Origin: Sphingobacterium mizutaii
Lineage (GTDB): Bacteria > Bacteroidota > Bacteroidia > Sphingobacteriales > Sphingobacteriaceae
Direction: 5' to 3'
Assembly: GCF_900187125.1 (NCBI RefSeq)
Contig: NZ_LT906468.1
Location: 3,720,001-3,784,000 of the forward strand
DNA: 64,000 nt
Part shown: positions 44,376 through 52,940 of the stretch, piece after piece
How the letters are laid out: the number at the start of each line of letters is the position of its first letter
Position numbering within the stretch: the first letter of the stretch is position 1
Notes under the pieces: model-generated
Seen by the model: the letters and a program-made list of their open reading frames with translations, nothing else
What the model was told of the DNA's origin: nothing
Databases searched by the model: none
Made by a program: the position numbers and the translations under genes

Positions 44376-45809
44376 TTAGTCCTTTACCATATTACGAACT
44401 GGTATTTTGTTCAATTCACGTGTAGTTCTGTTCACTGAGCTTCGGACAACAGCAGTTCTGCTGCTGGCCTTAGAACCAGGTCCAATCAGGATATTGAGTG
44501 CTTTACGTGTCATGTCTTCGCTAGGATCGCCAAGCTGTTTATAGAAATTATCAAAAACATTCGGATAATCAGCAGGGATACCATCCCAGTAATCGGTATA
44601 ATTAGCAGCATTAACGATCTTAAAGGAAGCGGCCCATAGTCCTACTTTGTTTAGGATATCCTCTCTAAAAAATCCTACTGGCTTGCCATAAGTTGAGGCA
44701 TTATAGCCAACAAGCTTAACATCCATATAAGGTTTCAAAGCTGAGATTACGATCTCACTCGCAGAAGCGGTATTATCACTAACCAAGAATACAACTTGTT
44801 GGATCTCTAGCGTTCCATTATCCTTTTTAAAGATTTCATCCACAAATTCCTGGCTACCTTGATCACGTTCCTTCTTCAGGTTTTTGTTCAGGTCATATTT
44901 GAACATTACCTTATTATTACCTGCCGTATTGATGATTTTATTCAATAGATAAATCGAAGAACTGACGTATCCTCCGCCATTATATCTTAGATCTACAATT
45001 AGCTTGGTCACATTCTGGCTTGCAAAAGCCGTGAAAGTGGAGTCGATTCCTCTTTTCATTTTAGAATCTGAACCACCGGATTGCAGTTCTTCAAAGGATG
45101 ACAAACCAATATAACCGGCTTTTTTCCCATTCTCAGCAAACACCTTACCTAATTGGAAAGGCTGGATATCATAAGAGGTATAAGTTAGATTATATGATTT
45201 TTGTACTCTTTGTGGATTTTCAGTTTTAATGCTGAGAGTATTTTCTTCGATGTACTGATCAACCTTGGCTTTATTGGAATAAACCATTTTTTTATCCCCT
45301 TGCATTTCAAGAACTTTATCCCCTCTTTTAATTCCAGCGATCTGCCCAGGCGAACCCCCTTCAACAAAATAAACAAATAAACTATCGCCACGATCTCCAT
45401 CAAAGGCCATGTACAAGCCGTAGCCATCAGCTAAATCGGCCTTCAACGAGGCTTTGGAATCACTGCTGATATCTTCAAGCCAAGAAAAGCGATCTAAGGG
45501 GCCATTATAATTGGGGTGATAGATATAGTTGTTCTTTTGAGGGGTCTGTCCCATCAAATAACTCAGAAGGTCATCAGAATCTGTGTATTTATCTGTCAAA
45601 CTGGATATAGGATCAACTGCCTTAACGGAGGACTCCCAATACGATAGATATTTATATTTGGAATAAACACTATCTAATACCTGTTGATCAATGGTCCTGC
45701 TACCACCGGGCCTTGGAGGTGGAGATATATCTTTAAGATCCTTTTTACAACCGAATATTGAAACTATGGTCAATACAACCAGTAGCTTAGCTAGTATAGT
45801 GTTTTTCAT
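44376..45809 (-). CDS. S41-family (C-terminal processing) peptidase lipoprotein
   Basis: 477 residues with a short lipoprotein signal (LLVVLTIVSIFGC, Cys21). A PDZ-like segment (SPGQIAGIKRGDKVLEMQG) is followed by the S41 catalytic region: VDLRYNGGGY, the nucleophile serine in NTASASE, and the lysine in STYGKPVGFF. Homologous across its length to the S41 gene 70 bases upstream, so the two are tandem paralogues. Probably periplasmic or surface-exposed. The gap between them holds no clear promoter or terminator. Confidence 0.9.
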   Translation of the reverse strand: MKNTILAKLLVVLTIVSIFGCKKDLKDISPPPRPGGSRTIDQQVLDSVYSKYKYLSYWESSVKAVDPISSLTDKYTDSDDLLSYLMGQTPQKNNYIYHPNYNGPLDRFSWLEDISSDSKASLKADLADGYGLYMAFDGDRGDSLFVYFVEGGSPGQIAGIKRGDKVLEMQGDKKMVYSNKAKVDQYIEENTLSIKTENPQRVQKSYNLTYTSYDIQPFQLGKVFAENGKKAGYIGLSSFEELQSGGSDSKMKRGIDSTFTAFASQNVTKLIVDLRYNGGGYVSSSIYLLNKIINTAGNNKVMFKYDLNKNLKKERDQGSQEFVDEIFKKDNGTLEIQQVVFLVSDNTASASEIVISALKPYMDVKLVGYNASTYGKPVGFFREDILNKVGLWAASFKIVNAANYTDYWDGIPADYPNVFDNFYKQLGDPSEDMTRKALNILIGPGSKASSRTAVVRSSVNRTTRELNKIPVRNMVKD

Positions 45810-45879
45810 TTATAACATTAAGTAATATCGAACCATGCAAAGATGATTCCAATAATGGACTTCCTTTATCGGAAAAAGA

Positions 45880-47373
45880 TTAATCCATCTTCATCAAACT
45901 CGGGATTTTTACATCCGGAAATTTGTACATATTATTTCGGTAATCTTTCATTTCAGGGATTTTCATCTCTCTTGCGCTTTCAAGACCGGTTTTTGTTGTT
46001 CTGTTGGCTGCCCTCGCTCCTGCTCCTGTTCCTGTAATATCCGCGATAGCCGTGGATAATAAGGCTTCTCTTTCATCCCCCAGTTCTGTAAAGAAACCAT
46101 CACTGGCAGTCGTAATCTTTCCTTTTAAACCATCGAAATAATCACCAAAGCCATCTTTATTGAGCATTTGAAAAGATGTAATATAAAGATCTGCATAACC
46201 ATGTACCACAGGATAACCGAAAAAGCCAACCGGCTTGCCGTAAGTGCCTTTTCCATTGGTGGTAATGATCTGCACATCCATATAAGGTTTCAGCACATTC
46301 ATCACTAATTCGCTGGCAGAAGCGGTTCCGGTAGTTCCTAAGAAGTAGACTCTTTGTAGGTTCAGTGCGTTGGTTTTATTGAAGTTAACAGAGCGGAATG
46401 GAGCTTCAGGATCAGTTTCATCAGCCCAGCCCCATTCTTTCAGATTCTTATTGATCTTATAATCATACATTTTACCTTTAGCACCAGTCGTTGGCACCAA
46501 AAGGTTTGACATCATTTCAGCCGTTGCAGTCGAGCCGCCTCCATTATATCTTAAATCCACGATCAACTCATTCACATTAGCTGTTTCAAATTCCTTGAAG
46601 GCATTTGTTAAAGCTGTATGGTAGCTATTTGGCCCAGATTTACCAAATACATTGACAAAAGAGGTGTAGAAGATGTACCCTATTTTCTTACCATTGATGG
46701 TGAATATCTTTTTGACCAAGATTGGGTCTATATTATAAGCCCCTCCAGAAACTGTAACGGTTTTTGTAGTTGTTTCACCAGGAGCTTGAACCACCAAATT
46801 CAATGCTTCCTTGCCTTCTACTACTTTATAGTAGTTTTCAATAGCCTTTTGTTCACTCTTATTATAGTCCAGATTGCCATCTCCATTAATGCTCACGATG
46901 CGCATTCCTCGTTTTAATCCAGCCTTCTCTCCGGGAGAATTCTTTTGCACATACTTGACATACATATTGGCTTCTCCATTGTTCTGGTTGCTTACAGTAA
47001 TGAAAATTGGGATTATACCAGTTTCTTTGTGCACACCTTGCTGAATTTCCTCACTCACGGTACCTTCACGATCAACAAAGCTAAAGCGATCATCGGGTGC
47101 ATTTCTTCTCAGTGCGGCCAGAACACCTTCGGCATCCTGATAGGCATTCGTAAAGGCTTTAAGGTCAGGTTGCCCTTTAGAATCAACTTTGGGCTGTGGG
47201 AGTTGATCTTCCCAGAGGGAAAACACTAAGGAGTAATAGTAAGTGGAGTCTCTTAAGAGGATTTCTTTGTCAGGATCTCGACCATCATCGGCTGGTTGCA
47301 CCGGATCTTTCTTGCAGCTAGCTCCAAAAAGCAATGAAATCAGCAAGAAAGGAAGAACAAATCTTTTCATCAT
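45880..47373 (-). CDS. S41-family peptidase lipoprotein, paralogue of the next gene
   Basis: 497 residues with a lipoprotein signal (LLISLLFGASC, Cys20). PDZ segment SPGEKAGLKRGMRIVSINGDG; catalytic region VDLRYNGGGS, GTASASELV (nucleophile Ser) and GTYGKPVGFFGYP (general-base Lys). The ATG overlaps the TGA of the HAD-like gene by ATGA, so translation is coupled to the lolD-led operon. Which proteins it cleaves is unknown; export of LolD-type lipoprotein cargo offers a loose thematic link only. Confidence 0.9.
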   Translation of the reverse strand: MMKRFVLPFLLISLLFGASCKKDPVQPADDGRDPDKEILLRDSTYYYSLVFSLWEDQLPQPKVDSKGQPDLKAFTNAYQDAEGVLAALRRNAPDDRFSFVDREGTVSEEIQQGVHKETGIIPIFITVSNQNNGEANMYVKYVQKNSPGEKAGLKRGMRIVSINGDGNLDYNKSEQKAIENYYKVVEGKEALNLVVQAPGETTTKTVTVSGGAYNIDPILVKKIFTINGKKIGYIFYTSFVNVFGKSGPNSYHTALTNAFKEFETANVNELIVDLRYNGGGSTATAEMMSNLLVPTTGAKGKMYDYKINKNLKEWGWADETDPEAPFRSVNFNKTNALNLQRVYFLGTTGTASASELVMNVLKPYMDVQIITTNGKGTYGKPVGFFGYPVVHGYADLYITSFQMLNKDGFGDYFDGLKGKITTASDGFFTELGDEREALLSTAIADITGTGAGARAANRTTKTGLESAREMKIPEMKDYRNNMYKFPDVKIPSLMKMD

Positions 47374-47930
47374 AACCTAGCTATATTGTCTTCAATGAAA
47401 ATCAAATCACTCTGTGTTATTTGATTTTCAGAAGCAATATAGTTAAATGGTTCAATATTTCTGAAATTTAACTCGTCGATAAAATAAATTTTTACATTTC
47501 GGTCAAAGCCCTGCCAATCAAGATGTTTCAACTTATTTAATTGCAATGCCGGGTTGCCCTTGGTCAAGATTGCTATCTGTCCCCCATTTTCTAGGATGGA
47601 AGCAAATAATAGCTTGATTTCATTAAACAAGAAGAGTTTCAATGGAAGGTGTCCATTGACCATAAGACGTTCAAAATTCTCTTGGTAATCATTACTGAAA
47701 TTAAATTTCTTGGCCGCTTGATTGTAAAGATTATCCTCTCCTTTTTCCAGATAGTAATCTTTCATATAATTCACAAGTTCTGCGGAAATCGGCCTCCCCT
47801 CAGTGAATTCTACAAACTGTGAAAAAAGATAATAGATCTGCAACAAATAGTCCTTTTTAGGGAAAAGGACATCATCTACTTCAAAAAGATATAGTTTTTT
47901 ATCTAAAGGAATATTCGAAAAATCAATCAT
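47370..47930 (-). CDS. HAD-superfamily-like protein with altered motif I
   Basis: 186 residues from the ATG at 47930, chosen because it follows the previous stop by one base (TAA-T-ATG); a longer frame from 47966 would overlap. Motif I reads YLFEVDDVLF, where HAD enzymes have DxD: the nucleophile aspartate is replaced by Glu17, Asp19 is kept. Motif II (AILTKGN) and an acidic motif near the end (IFIEDNIA) are recognisable. Catalysis by the usual phospho-aspartate route is doubtful. It sits between a pre-ATP-grasp-like gene and an S41 peptidase. Confidence 0.6.
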   Translation of the reverse strand: MIDFSNIPLDKKLYLFEVDDVLFPKKDYLLQIYYLFSQFVEFTEGRPISAELVNYMKDYYLEKGEDNLYNQAAKKFNFSNDYQENFERLMVNGHLPLKLFLFNEIKLLFASILENGGQIAILTKGNPALQLNKLKHLDWQGFDRNVKIYFIDELNFRNIEPFNYIASENQITQSDLIFIEDNIARL

Positions 47931-47931
47931 A

Positions 47932-48399
47932 TTAAATGGTACAAAGCGCAATATCGTCACCTTCATCCGAAATGGTAAACAAACCTGAAACGTCCATATC
48001 CAACTGACGGTCGGAATTCAGGCTTTTCCCTTCATGGACTAACACTAATTCTACTGCGGAGGGTGGGTTTTCCAAAACAAACAACTCTGCTAAAGTATCC
48101 TTATCAGGAGCCAGCAATTGTATGCCATATTCTTCGAAAAGAACTTTAGACTCCGCCAAGATATTAATCTCGTTAAGACCTAAAGGAAGAAGATAATTTA
48201 CTTCCTTGTCTAAGCAAAGCTTCAGGAGTTCATGGGCGAAAGTTGGATTCGCAGCCGTAGGAATTTTCTTGAAATTAGCTTCCAAAAAGCTAGGCACTTC
48301 TTCCGAAGTTGCAAATAGTACTTCAAGTTGCTGATTCAACATTTTGGATAGCCTTTGCGCTAAAGGTCTTGTTCCAAAAGTTATTAGGAGCTTTTGCAT
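47932..48399 (-). CDS. Stand-alone pre-ATP-grasp-like domain protein
   Basis: 155 residues. The pattern LLITFGTRPLAQRLSKML, then SEEVPSFLEANFKKIPTAANPTFAHELLKLC, then YLLPLGLNEINILAESKVLFEEYGIQLLAP resembles the N-terminal (pre-ATP-grasp) domain of carbamoyl-phosphate-synthase or PylC-like ligases. The catalytic ATP-grasp domain that should follow is absent, and the last 40 residues (QLDMDVSGLFTISDEGDDIALC) are unrelated. It starts 1 base after lolD and ends 1 base before the HAD-like gene. Function unknown; the family match is my own pattern reading. Confidence 0.5.
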   Translation of the reverse strand: MQKLLITFGTRPLAQRLSKMLNQQLEVLFATSEEVPSFLEANFKKIPTAANPTFAHELLKLCLDKEVNYLLPLGLNEINILAESKVLFEEYGIQLLAPDKDTLAELFVLENPPSAVELVLVHEGKSLNSDRQLDMDVSGLFTISDEGDDIALCTI

Positions 48400-48400
48400 A

Positions 48401-49054
48401 TTAATAGATTAATCCGTCTCTCATATGGATCGTGCGATCCGAAATTCTCGCTAATTCTTCGTTGTGGGTTACAATGACGAAAGTCTGCTGCATCTTATCC
48501 CTCAAGTCGAAGAATAATTGATGCAGTGCCGTAGCATTTTCTGAGTCCAAGTTACCGGAAGGTTCATCGGCAAGGATAAGGGTAGGATTGTTGATCAGTG
48601 CCCTAGCAACCGAAACACGTTGTTGCTCCCCCCCAGACATTGCCGAAGGTTTATGATGGGCTCTATGGGCAACACCTAAAATATCGAGGAGTTCCAATGC
48701 ACGCTTCTCAACTGCTTTTTTATCCTGTCCAGCAATGAATCCAGGAATGGAAACATTTTCTAGAGCCGTGAACTCAGGAAGTAGATGATGAAATTGAAAA
48801 ACAAAGCCAATGTGTTTATTTCTAAAATCACTCAGTTTTTTTTCATTCAAGGCAAAAACATCTTCCCCTTCGATCAGCACAGTTCCCTGATCGGGCTTAT
48901 CCAATGTTCCGATGATATGAAGCAGTGTACTTTTCCCGGCTCCAGATGCACCGACGATGGAAACAATCTCTCCTTTACGGACAGAAATACTGACACCCTT
49001 GAGAATTTCAAGGTCGCCATAAGACTTAAAAATGTTATTTGCCTTTAAGATCAT
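48401..49054 (-). CDS. lolD: LolD-like lipoprotein-export ABC ATPase
   Basis: 217-residue ABC ATPase of the LolD/MacB group. Walker [10 protein letters not shown] (35-43), Q-loop [18 protein letters not shown], signature [15 protein letters not shown], Walker [13 protein letters not shown] and switch His in VIVTHNEEL. The [14 protein letters not shown] stretch is a LolD mark. It would pair with LolC/E-type membrane subunits to release lipoproteins from the inner membrane; those genes are not here. First gene of a five- or six-gene minus-strand operon. MacB-type or FtsE-like roles are less likely. Confidence 0.88.
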   Translation of the reverse strand: MILKANNIFKSYGDLEILKGVSISVRKGEIVSIVGASGAGKSTLLHIIGTLDKPDQGTVLIEGEDVFALNEKKLSDFRNKHIGFVFQFHHLLPEFTALENVSIPGFIAGQDKKAVEKRALELLDILGVAHRAHHKPSAMSGGEQQRVSVARALINNPTLILADEPSGNLDSENATALHQLFFDLRDKMQQTFVIVTHNEELARISDRTIHMRDGLIY

Positions 49055-49150
49055 ACTGCGAAAATAACAAAAATCAAAAACAACTTGCCGTTCCTACAAT
49101 ATATTAAATCGCAAGGCGTAACATTAGGACAATTTAATCGTAATAATAAC

Positions 49151-49181
49151 TTGACCCTTACGAATAAATACGCTATTTTTA
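49151..49181 (+). promoter_or_regulatory. Probable sucC promoter
   Basis: TTG (49151-49153), 20-base spacer and TATTTTTA (49174-49181), one base from TAnnTTTG; 18 bases before the ATG at 49200. Confidence 0.45.
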
Positions 49182-49199
49182 CAGCAAATTTTTTTATCA

Positions 49200-50399
49200 A
49201 TGAACATTCACGAATATCAAGGAAAAGAAATACTTAAGAGTTTCGGAGTAAGAGTACAAGAAGGTATTGTTGCTGAAACCCCAGAGCAAGCTGTTGAAGC
49301 TGCTAAGAGAATGAAAGAAGAATTCAACTCGGATTGGGTTGTGGTAAAAGCACAGATCCATGCGGGTGGCCGTGGTAAAGGTGGTGGTGTGAAATTAGCG
49401 AAGAACCAAGATGAAGTATTGCAACGCTCTACGGACATCATTGGCATGCAGCTAGTAACTCCACAGACTGGTCCAGAAGGTAAAAAAGTTAACAAGGTTT
49501 TAATCGCGCAGGATGTTTACTACCCTGGTGATAGCGAAACCAAAGAATTCTACATGTCTGTATTATTAGACCGTGCTACAGGTCGTAACATCATTATGTA
49601 CTCTACAGAAGGTGGTATGGACATCGAAGAAGTTGCTGAAAAAACTCCACACCTTATTTTCAAAGAAGAGATCGACCCTAAAGTAGGTCTTCAAGGTTTC
49701 CAAGCTCGTAAAATCGCTTTCAACTTAGGTCTTACTGGTGCTGCGCACAAAGACATGGTTAAGTTTGTTGCTGCATTATACAAAGCTTACGATTCAATTG
49801 ATGCATCTATGTTCGAAATCAACCCTGTTTTGAAAACATCTGATGATAAAATCTTAGCTGTTGATGCAAAAGTAAACTTGGATGAAAACGCATTATACCG
49901 TCATCCAGAAATCGCTGCTTTACGTGACATCACGGAAGAAGATCCAACTGAAGTTGAAGCTGGAGAATTCAACCTTAACTACGTTAAACTTGATGGAAAC
50001 GTAGGATGTATGGTAAACGGTGCTGGTTTAGCGATGGCAACTATGGACATCATTAAAATTGCCGGTGGTGAACCTGCAAACTTCTTAGATGTGGGTGGTA
50101 CTGCTAATGCTGAAACTGTTAAAGCTGGTTTCAACATCATCTTAAAAGACCCTAACGTAAAAGCTATTTTGATTAATATCTTCGGTGGTATCGTTCGTTG
50201 TGACCGTGTTGCTCAAGGTGTTATCGATGCATATAACGAAATCGGAAACATTCCAGTTCCAATTATCGTTCGTCTACAAGGTACAAACGCGAAAGAAGCA
50301 AAAGAATTGATCGACAATTCTGGCTTAAAAGTTTACTCAGCAATCCTATTGAAAGAAGCAGCTGAACTTGTAACTAAAGTATTAGAAGAAGGAAAATAA
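49200..50399 (+). CDS. sucC: Succinyl-CoA ligase, beta subunit
   Basis: 399-residue ATP-grasp subunit of the TCA-cycle enzyme that couples succinyl-CoA cleavage to ADP or GDP phosphorylation. N-terminal [17 protein letters not shown], the nucleotide-binding loop [13 protein letters not shown], the Mg-site region FEINPV and the C-terminal [15 protein letters not shown] are all standard. The alpha subunit gene sucD is not adjacent, which is usual in this group. Single-gene unit ended by the 50409 terminator, then heptamer element E. Confidence 0.97.
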   Translation: MNIHEYQGKEILKSFGVRVQEGIVAETPEQAVEAAKRMKEEFNSDWVVVKAQIHAGGRGKGGGVKLAKNQDEVLQRSTDIIGMQLVTPQTGPEGKKVNKVLIAQDVYYPGDSETKEFYMSVLLDRATGRNIIMYSTEGGMDIEEVAEKTPHLIFKEEIDPKVGLQGFQARKIAFNLGLTGAAHKDMVKFVAALYKAYDSIDASMFEINPVLKTSDDKILAVDAKVNLDENALYRHPEIAALRDITEEDPTEVEAGEFNLNYVKLDGNVGCMVNGAGLAMATMDIIKIAGGEPANFLDVGGTANAETVKAGFNIILKDPNVKAILINIFGGIVRCDRVAQGVIDAYNEIGNIPVPIIVRLQGTNAKEAKELIDNSGLKVYSAILLKEAAELVTKVLEEGK

Positions 50400-50408
50400 T
50401 TTTCCTCC

Positions 50409-50453
50409 CATAAAAAAAGCGGGCTTTTCTCAAGAAAGCCCGCTTTTTTTATG
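50409..50453. terminator. Terminator after sucC
   Basis: The arms 50409-50427 and 50435-50453 are perfect 19-base complements (AAAAGCGGGCTTT with AAAGCCCGCTTTT at the centre) around a 7-base loop, with A and T tracts on both sides. Confidence 0.94.
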
Positions 50454-50455
50454 AG

Positions 50456-50654
50456 GTATTTAGTATAAAGTATTTAGTAGTTAGACCTATTGCTTGTTTT
50501 CAGATTGGTGGTTATGTGATTTACAATAATGAAAAACTACTAATAACAATATACTAATTGCTAGTACAAATATTATTATAACATTTCCGTCATAATCCCC
50601 CTATTTAGAGCCCTATCCTAATCTAAATACTAAATACTAACTACTAAATACTAC
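50456..50654. repeat. Heptamer inverted-array element E (GTATTTA type)
   Basis: Left array 50456-50483: GTATTTA, GTATAAA, GTATTTA, GTAGTTA, followed by GACCTAT. Right array 50624-50654: TAAATAC, TAAATAC, TAACTAC, TAAATAC, TAC, exactly the reverse-complement units, including the variant GTAGTTA/TAACTAC. The word AGCCCTATCC (50609-50618) precedes the right array, as AGCCCTACCC does in element A. Here the neighbour is co-directional, and the right array runs into the hemL promoter box instead of a stop codon. Confidence 0.85.
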
Positions 50655-50659
50655 TTTTG
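50652..50659 (+). promoter_or_regulatory. TACTTTTG promoter box of hemL
   Basis: Exact TAnnTTTG match beginning inside the last 7-mer of heptamer element E and 24 bases before the hemL ATG at 50684. Confidence 0.55.
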
Positions 50660-50683
50660 TACTATACAATAAAACAAAAAACT

Positions 50684-51997
50684 ATGACAACATCTACTTC
50701 AGATATTTCTCGCGAAAAGTCGGCGAAGTTATTTGAAAAAGCCAAGGAATACTTTCCTGGTGGTGTAAACTCTCCTGTTCGTGCATTCAAATCAGTATAT
50801 GGAACTCCATTGTTCATTGAGCGTGGGGACAAAGCTCATCTTTGGGATGCTGATGGCAATGAATTTATTGACTATTGCTGTTCATGGGGTCCATTGATCC
50901 TTGGTCACAATACGCCAGAAATCCGTGAAGCCGTGCAAGAGCAATTAGGTAAAGGTTTGAGTTTTGGAGCTCCCACAGCTCTTGAAAATGATCTAGCGGA
51001 ATTGATCCTTAGCAACAACAAAAAGATTGAAAAAATCCGTTTTGTAAGCTCAGGTACTGAAGCCGTGATGTCTGCTATCCGCCTAGCTCGCGGATATACC
51101 AAAAGAGACAAAATCGTAAAATTCGAAGGCTGTTACCATGGCCATTCTGACTCTCTATTGGTTAAGGCTGGTTCTGGTCTGGTAACCTTCGGTGAAACCT
51201 CTTCAGCGGGTGTACCTAAAGCTTTCGCAGATGAAACTATTGTAATTGCATTGAATGATAAAGAAGCCCTTAAAAAGGTATTTGCTGACTTCAAAGACCA
51301 AATTGCAGCGGTTATTATCGAAGGAGTCCCTGCGAATAACGGTCTATTGATCCAAGATAAAGACTATATCCATTTCCTTAGAGATATTACCAAGGAGAAT
51401 GGCGCCTTATTAATCATGGACGAAGTGATCACTGGATTCCGTTTAGGATTTGAAGGAGCATCTAAATATTATGACATACAACCCGACATCTTGACTTACG
51501 GAAAGATTATCGGTGGTGGTATGCCTGTTGGCGCTTATGGAGCATCCAAAGAATTAATGGGCTGCATTTCGCCAGATGGTTCCGTGTACCAAGCTGGAAC
51601 CTTATCGGGTAACCCTGTTGCCATGGCAGCTGGAATCGCAGCTTTGCAGATCCTGGCTCAACCAGGATTCTATGAAAAATTAGAAAAAACAACGCAAGAA
51701 TTCGTTGCAGAACTTCGCTCTTTCATTCAAGAAAACGGATATGAAGTTTCTATTACGACGATAGGTTCAATTTTCTGGTTTGCCTTTACAGATAAGGAAA
51801 AAATCCAACGTGCTGACGAAATCGATCCAGCATCCATGGAAAAATATAAAGTCATGCATAGGGAGCTATTGAACAGAGGGATTTATTTTGGCCCGTCGGG
51901 TTATGAGGTAGGATTTATTTCCGCAGCTCATACAGAAGATGACCTTAAGAAAACACTTCTTGCTATAAAAGAAGCTTTACAGATTGTATTTCAATAA
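50684..51997 (+). CDS. hemL: Glutamate-1-semialdehyde 2,1-aminomutase
   Basis: 437 residues from the ATG at 50684; the upstream TTG at 50657 is part of the promoter box. A PLP enzyme converting glutamate-1-semialdehyde to 5-aminolevulinate, the C5 haem route. N-terminal AKEYFPGGVNSPVRAF, the GTEAVMSAIRLAR helix, EGCYHGHSD, and the PLP lysine Lys274 in TYGKIIGGGMPVGAYG are diagnostic. Single gene, transcribed with no other haem gene nearby. Confidence 0.97.
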   Translation: MTTSTSDISREKSAKLFEKAKEYFPGGVNSPVRAFKSVYGTPLFIERGDKAHLWDADGNEFIDYCCSWGPLILGHNTPEIREAVQEQLGKGLSFGAPTALENDLAELILSNNKKIEKIRFVSSGTEAVMSAIRLARGYTKRDKIVKFEGCYHGHSDSLLVKAGSGLVTFGETSSAGVPKAFADETIVIALNDKEALKKVFADFKDQIAAVIIEGVPANNGLLIQDKDYIHFLRDITKENGALLIMDEVITGFRLGFEGASKYYDIQPDILTYGKIIGGGMPVGAYGASKELMGCISPDGSVYQAGTLSGNPVAMAAGIAALQILAQPGFYEKLEKTTQEFVAELRSFIQENGYEVSITTIGSIFWFAFTDKEKIQRADEIDPASMEKYKVMHRELLNRGIYFGPSGYEVGFISAAHTEDDLKKTLLAIKEALQIVFQ

Positions 51998-52016
51998 ATA
52001 ATAAACAATTTACCGT

Positions 52017-52024
52017 TATATTTG
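52017..52024 (+). promoter_or_regulatory. TATATTTG promoter box
   Basis: Exact TAnnTTTG box 43 bases before the ATG at 52068 of the His-rich lipoprotein gene; transcription would begin near 52030. Confidence 0.5.
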
Positions 52025-52067
52025 TTCTAGTAACATAACAAATTTCGACTAAATTTTAAATTAAGTG

Positions 52068-52880
52068 ATGAGAACATTCAAATCAGCATTAGCAGTATTA
52101 GCTGCAACAGCGGTACTCGCTTCTTGCAATACCCCGACAAAAAATCAAGATGGTGAAGTTAAAGATTCTACAGCATTAGCTGACTCAGTTGGCGCAATTG
52201 CAGTAAATCCTCTTCAACATGCTAAAGACTTTCCTGGAGCAACTTTGAAGATCGCTTCATTAACTTCTGAAAAAGTAGGAACTGACTCTGCAAAGATCAC
52301 CGTTAAATATGACGTTCAGAACTTTAAACTAACTGAACAAACTGAACATGAGCACCACATGGCTAACTCACATGATGGTCAGCATATCCACTTTATCTTG
52401 GATAACACACCGTATGTAGCTTTGTACAAACCAGAACATACATTTACAGTCCCTGTTAATTCTGAGCACTATTTAATGTCTTTCTTGTCTCGTTCATTCC
52501 ACGAATCTTTAAAGACTGCAGATGCTTCAAAACTAGTGAAGTTCAAAGTAGAAGCTGATGGTAAAATCGCTGAGCTTCCTACTCCTACTGAACCATCTTT
52601 ATTCTACAGCAGACCAAAAGGTGATTACAAAGGCGAAGAAACCAAAACTTTATTGTTAGACTTCTTCGTATCGAATGCAACTTTAGGCGCTGATAGCTTC
52701 AAAGTAAAAGCAAACATCAACGGTCAAGAGTTCACTTTGGATCAATGGGTTCCTTATGAAATCCTTAACCTGCCTCTAGGAGAAGCTACTGTTAAATTAA
52801 CTTTAGTTGATAAAGACGGTAATGCAGTAACTGGAGACAATGTTTCAGTGGAAAGAAAAATCAACTTATTAGAGAAATAG
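52068..52880 (+). CDS. Lipoprotein with His-rich segment, function unknown
   Basis: 270 residues from the ATG at 52068 (a GTG one codon earlier is possible). Lipobox VLASC with Cys20. A histidine-rich stretch (TEHEHHMANSHDGQHIHF, about residues 92-110) precedes ILDNTPYVALYKPEHTF. This is followed by a beta-rich C-terminal half with an immunoglobulin-like feel (FKVKANINGQEFTLDQW, GEATVKLTLVDKDG). The histidines could bind metal, but no known metallochaperone motif is seen. Likely periplasmic or outer-membrane. Single gene, ended by a 22-bp terminator stem. Confidence 0.7.
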   Translation: MRTFKSALAVLAATAVLASCNTPTKNQDGEVKDSTALADSVGAIAVNPLQHAKDFPGATLKIASLTSEKVGTDSAKITVKYDVQNFKLTEQTEHEHHMANSHDGQHIHFILDNTPYVALYKPEHTFTVPVNSEHYLMSFLSRSFHESLKTADASKLVKFKVEADGKIAELPTPTEPSLFYSRPKGDYKGEETKTLLLDFFVSNATLGADSFKVKANINGQEFTLDQWVPYEILNLPLGEATVKLTLVDKDGNAVTGDNVSVERKINLLEK

Positions 52881-52888
52881 GTTGTAAA

Positions 52889-52940
52889 TACCACATAAAA
52901 AAGGGGATAATTTAATTTTTATCCCCTTTTTTATGTGGTA
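52889..52940. terminator. 22-bp perfect bidirectional terminator
   Basis: The arms 52889-52910 and 52919-52940 are exact complements over 22 bases (AAAAAAGGGGATAA with TTATCCCCTTTTTT inside) around an 8-base loop. Heptamer element D begins at its last bases. Confidence 0.95.

Noticed and set aside
50657-50683. TTG start for hemL
   Set aside because: The TTG overlaps the TACTTTTG promoter box and adds nine residues not seen in HemL; the ATG at 50684 is preferred.
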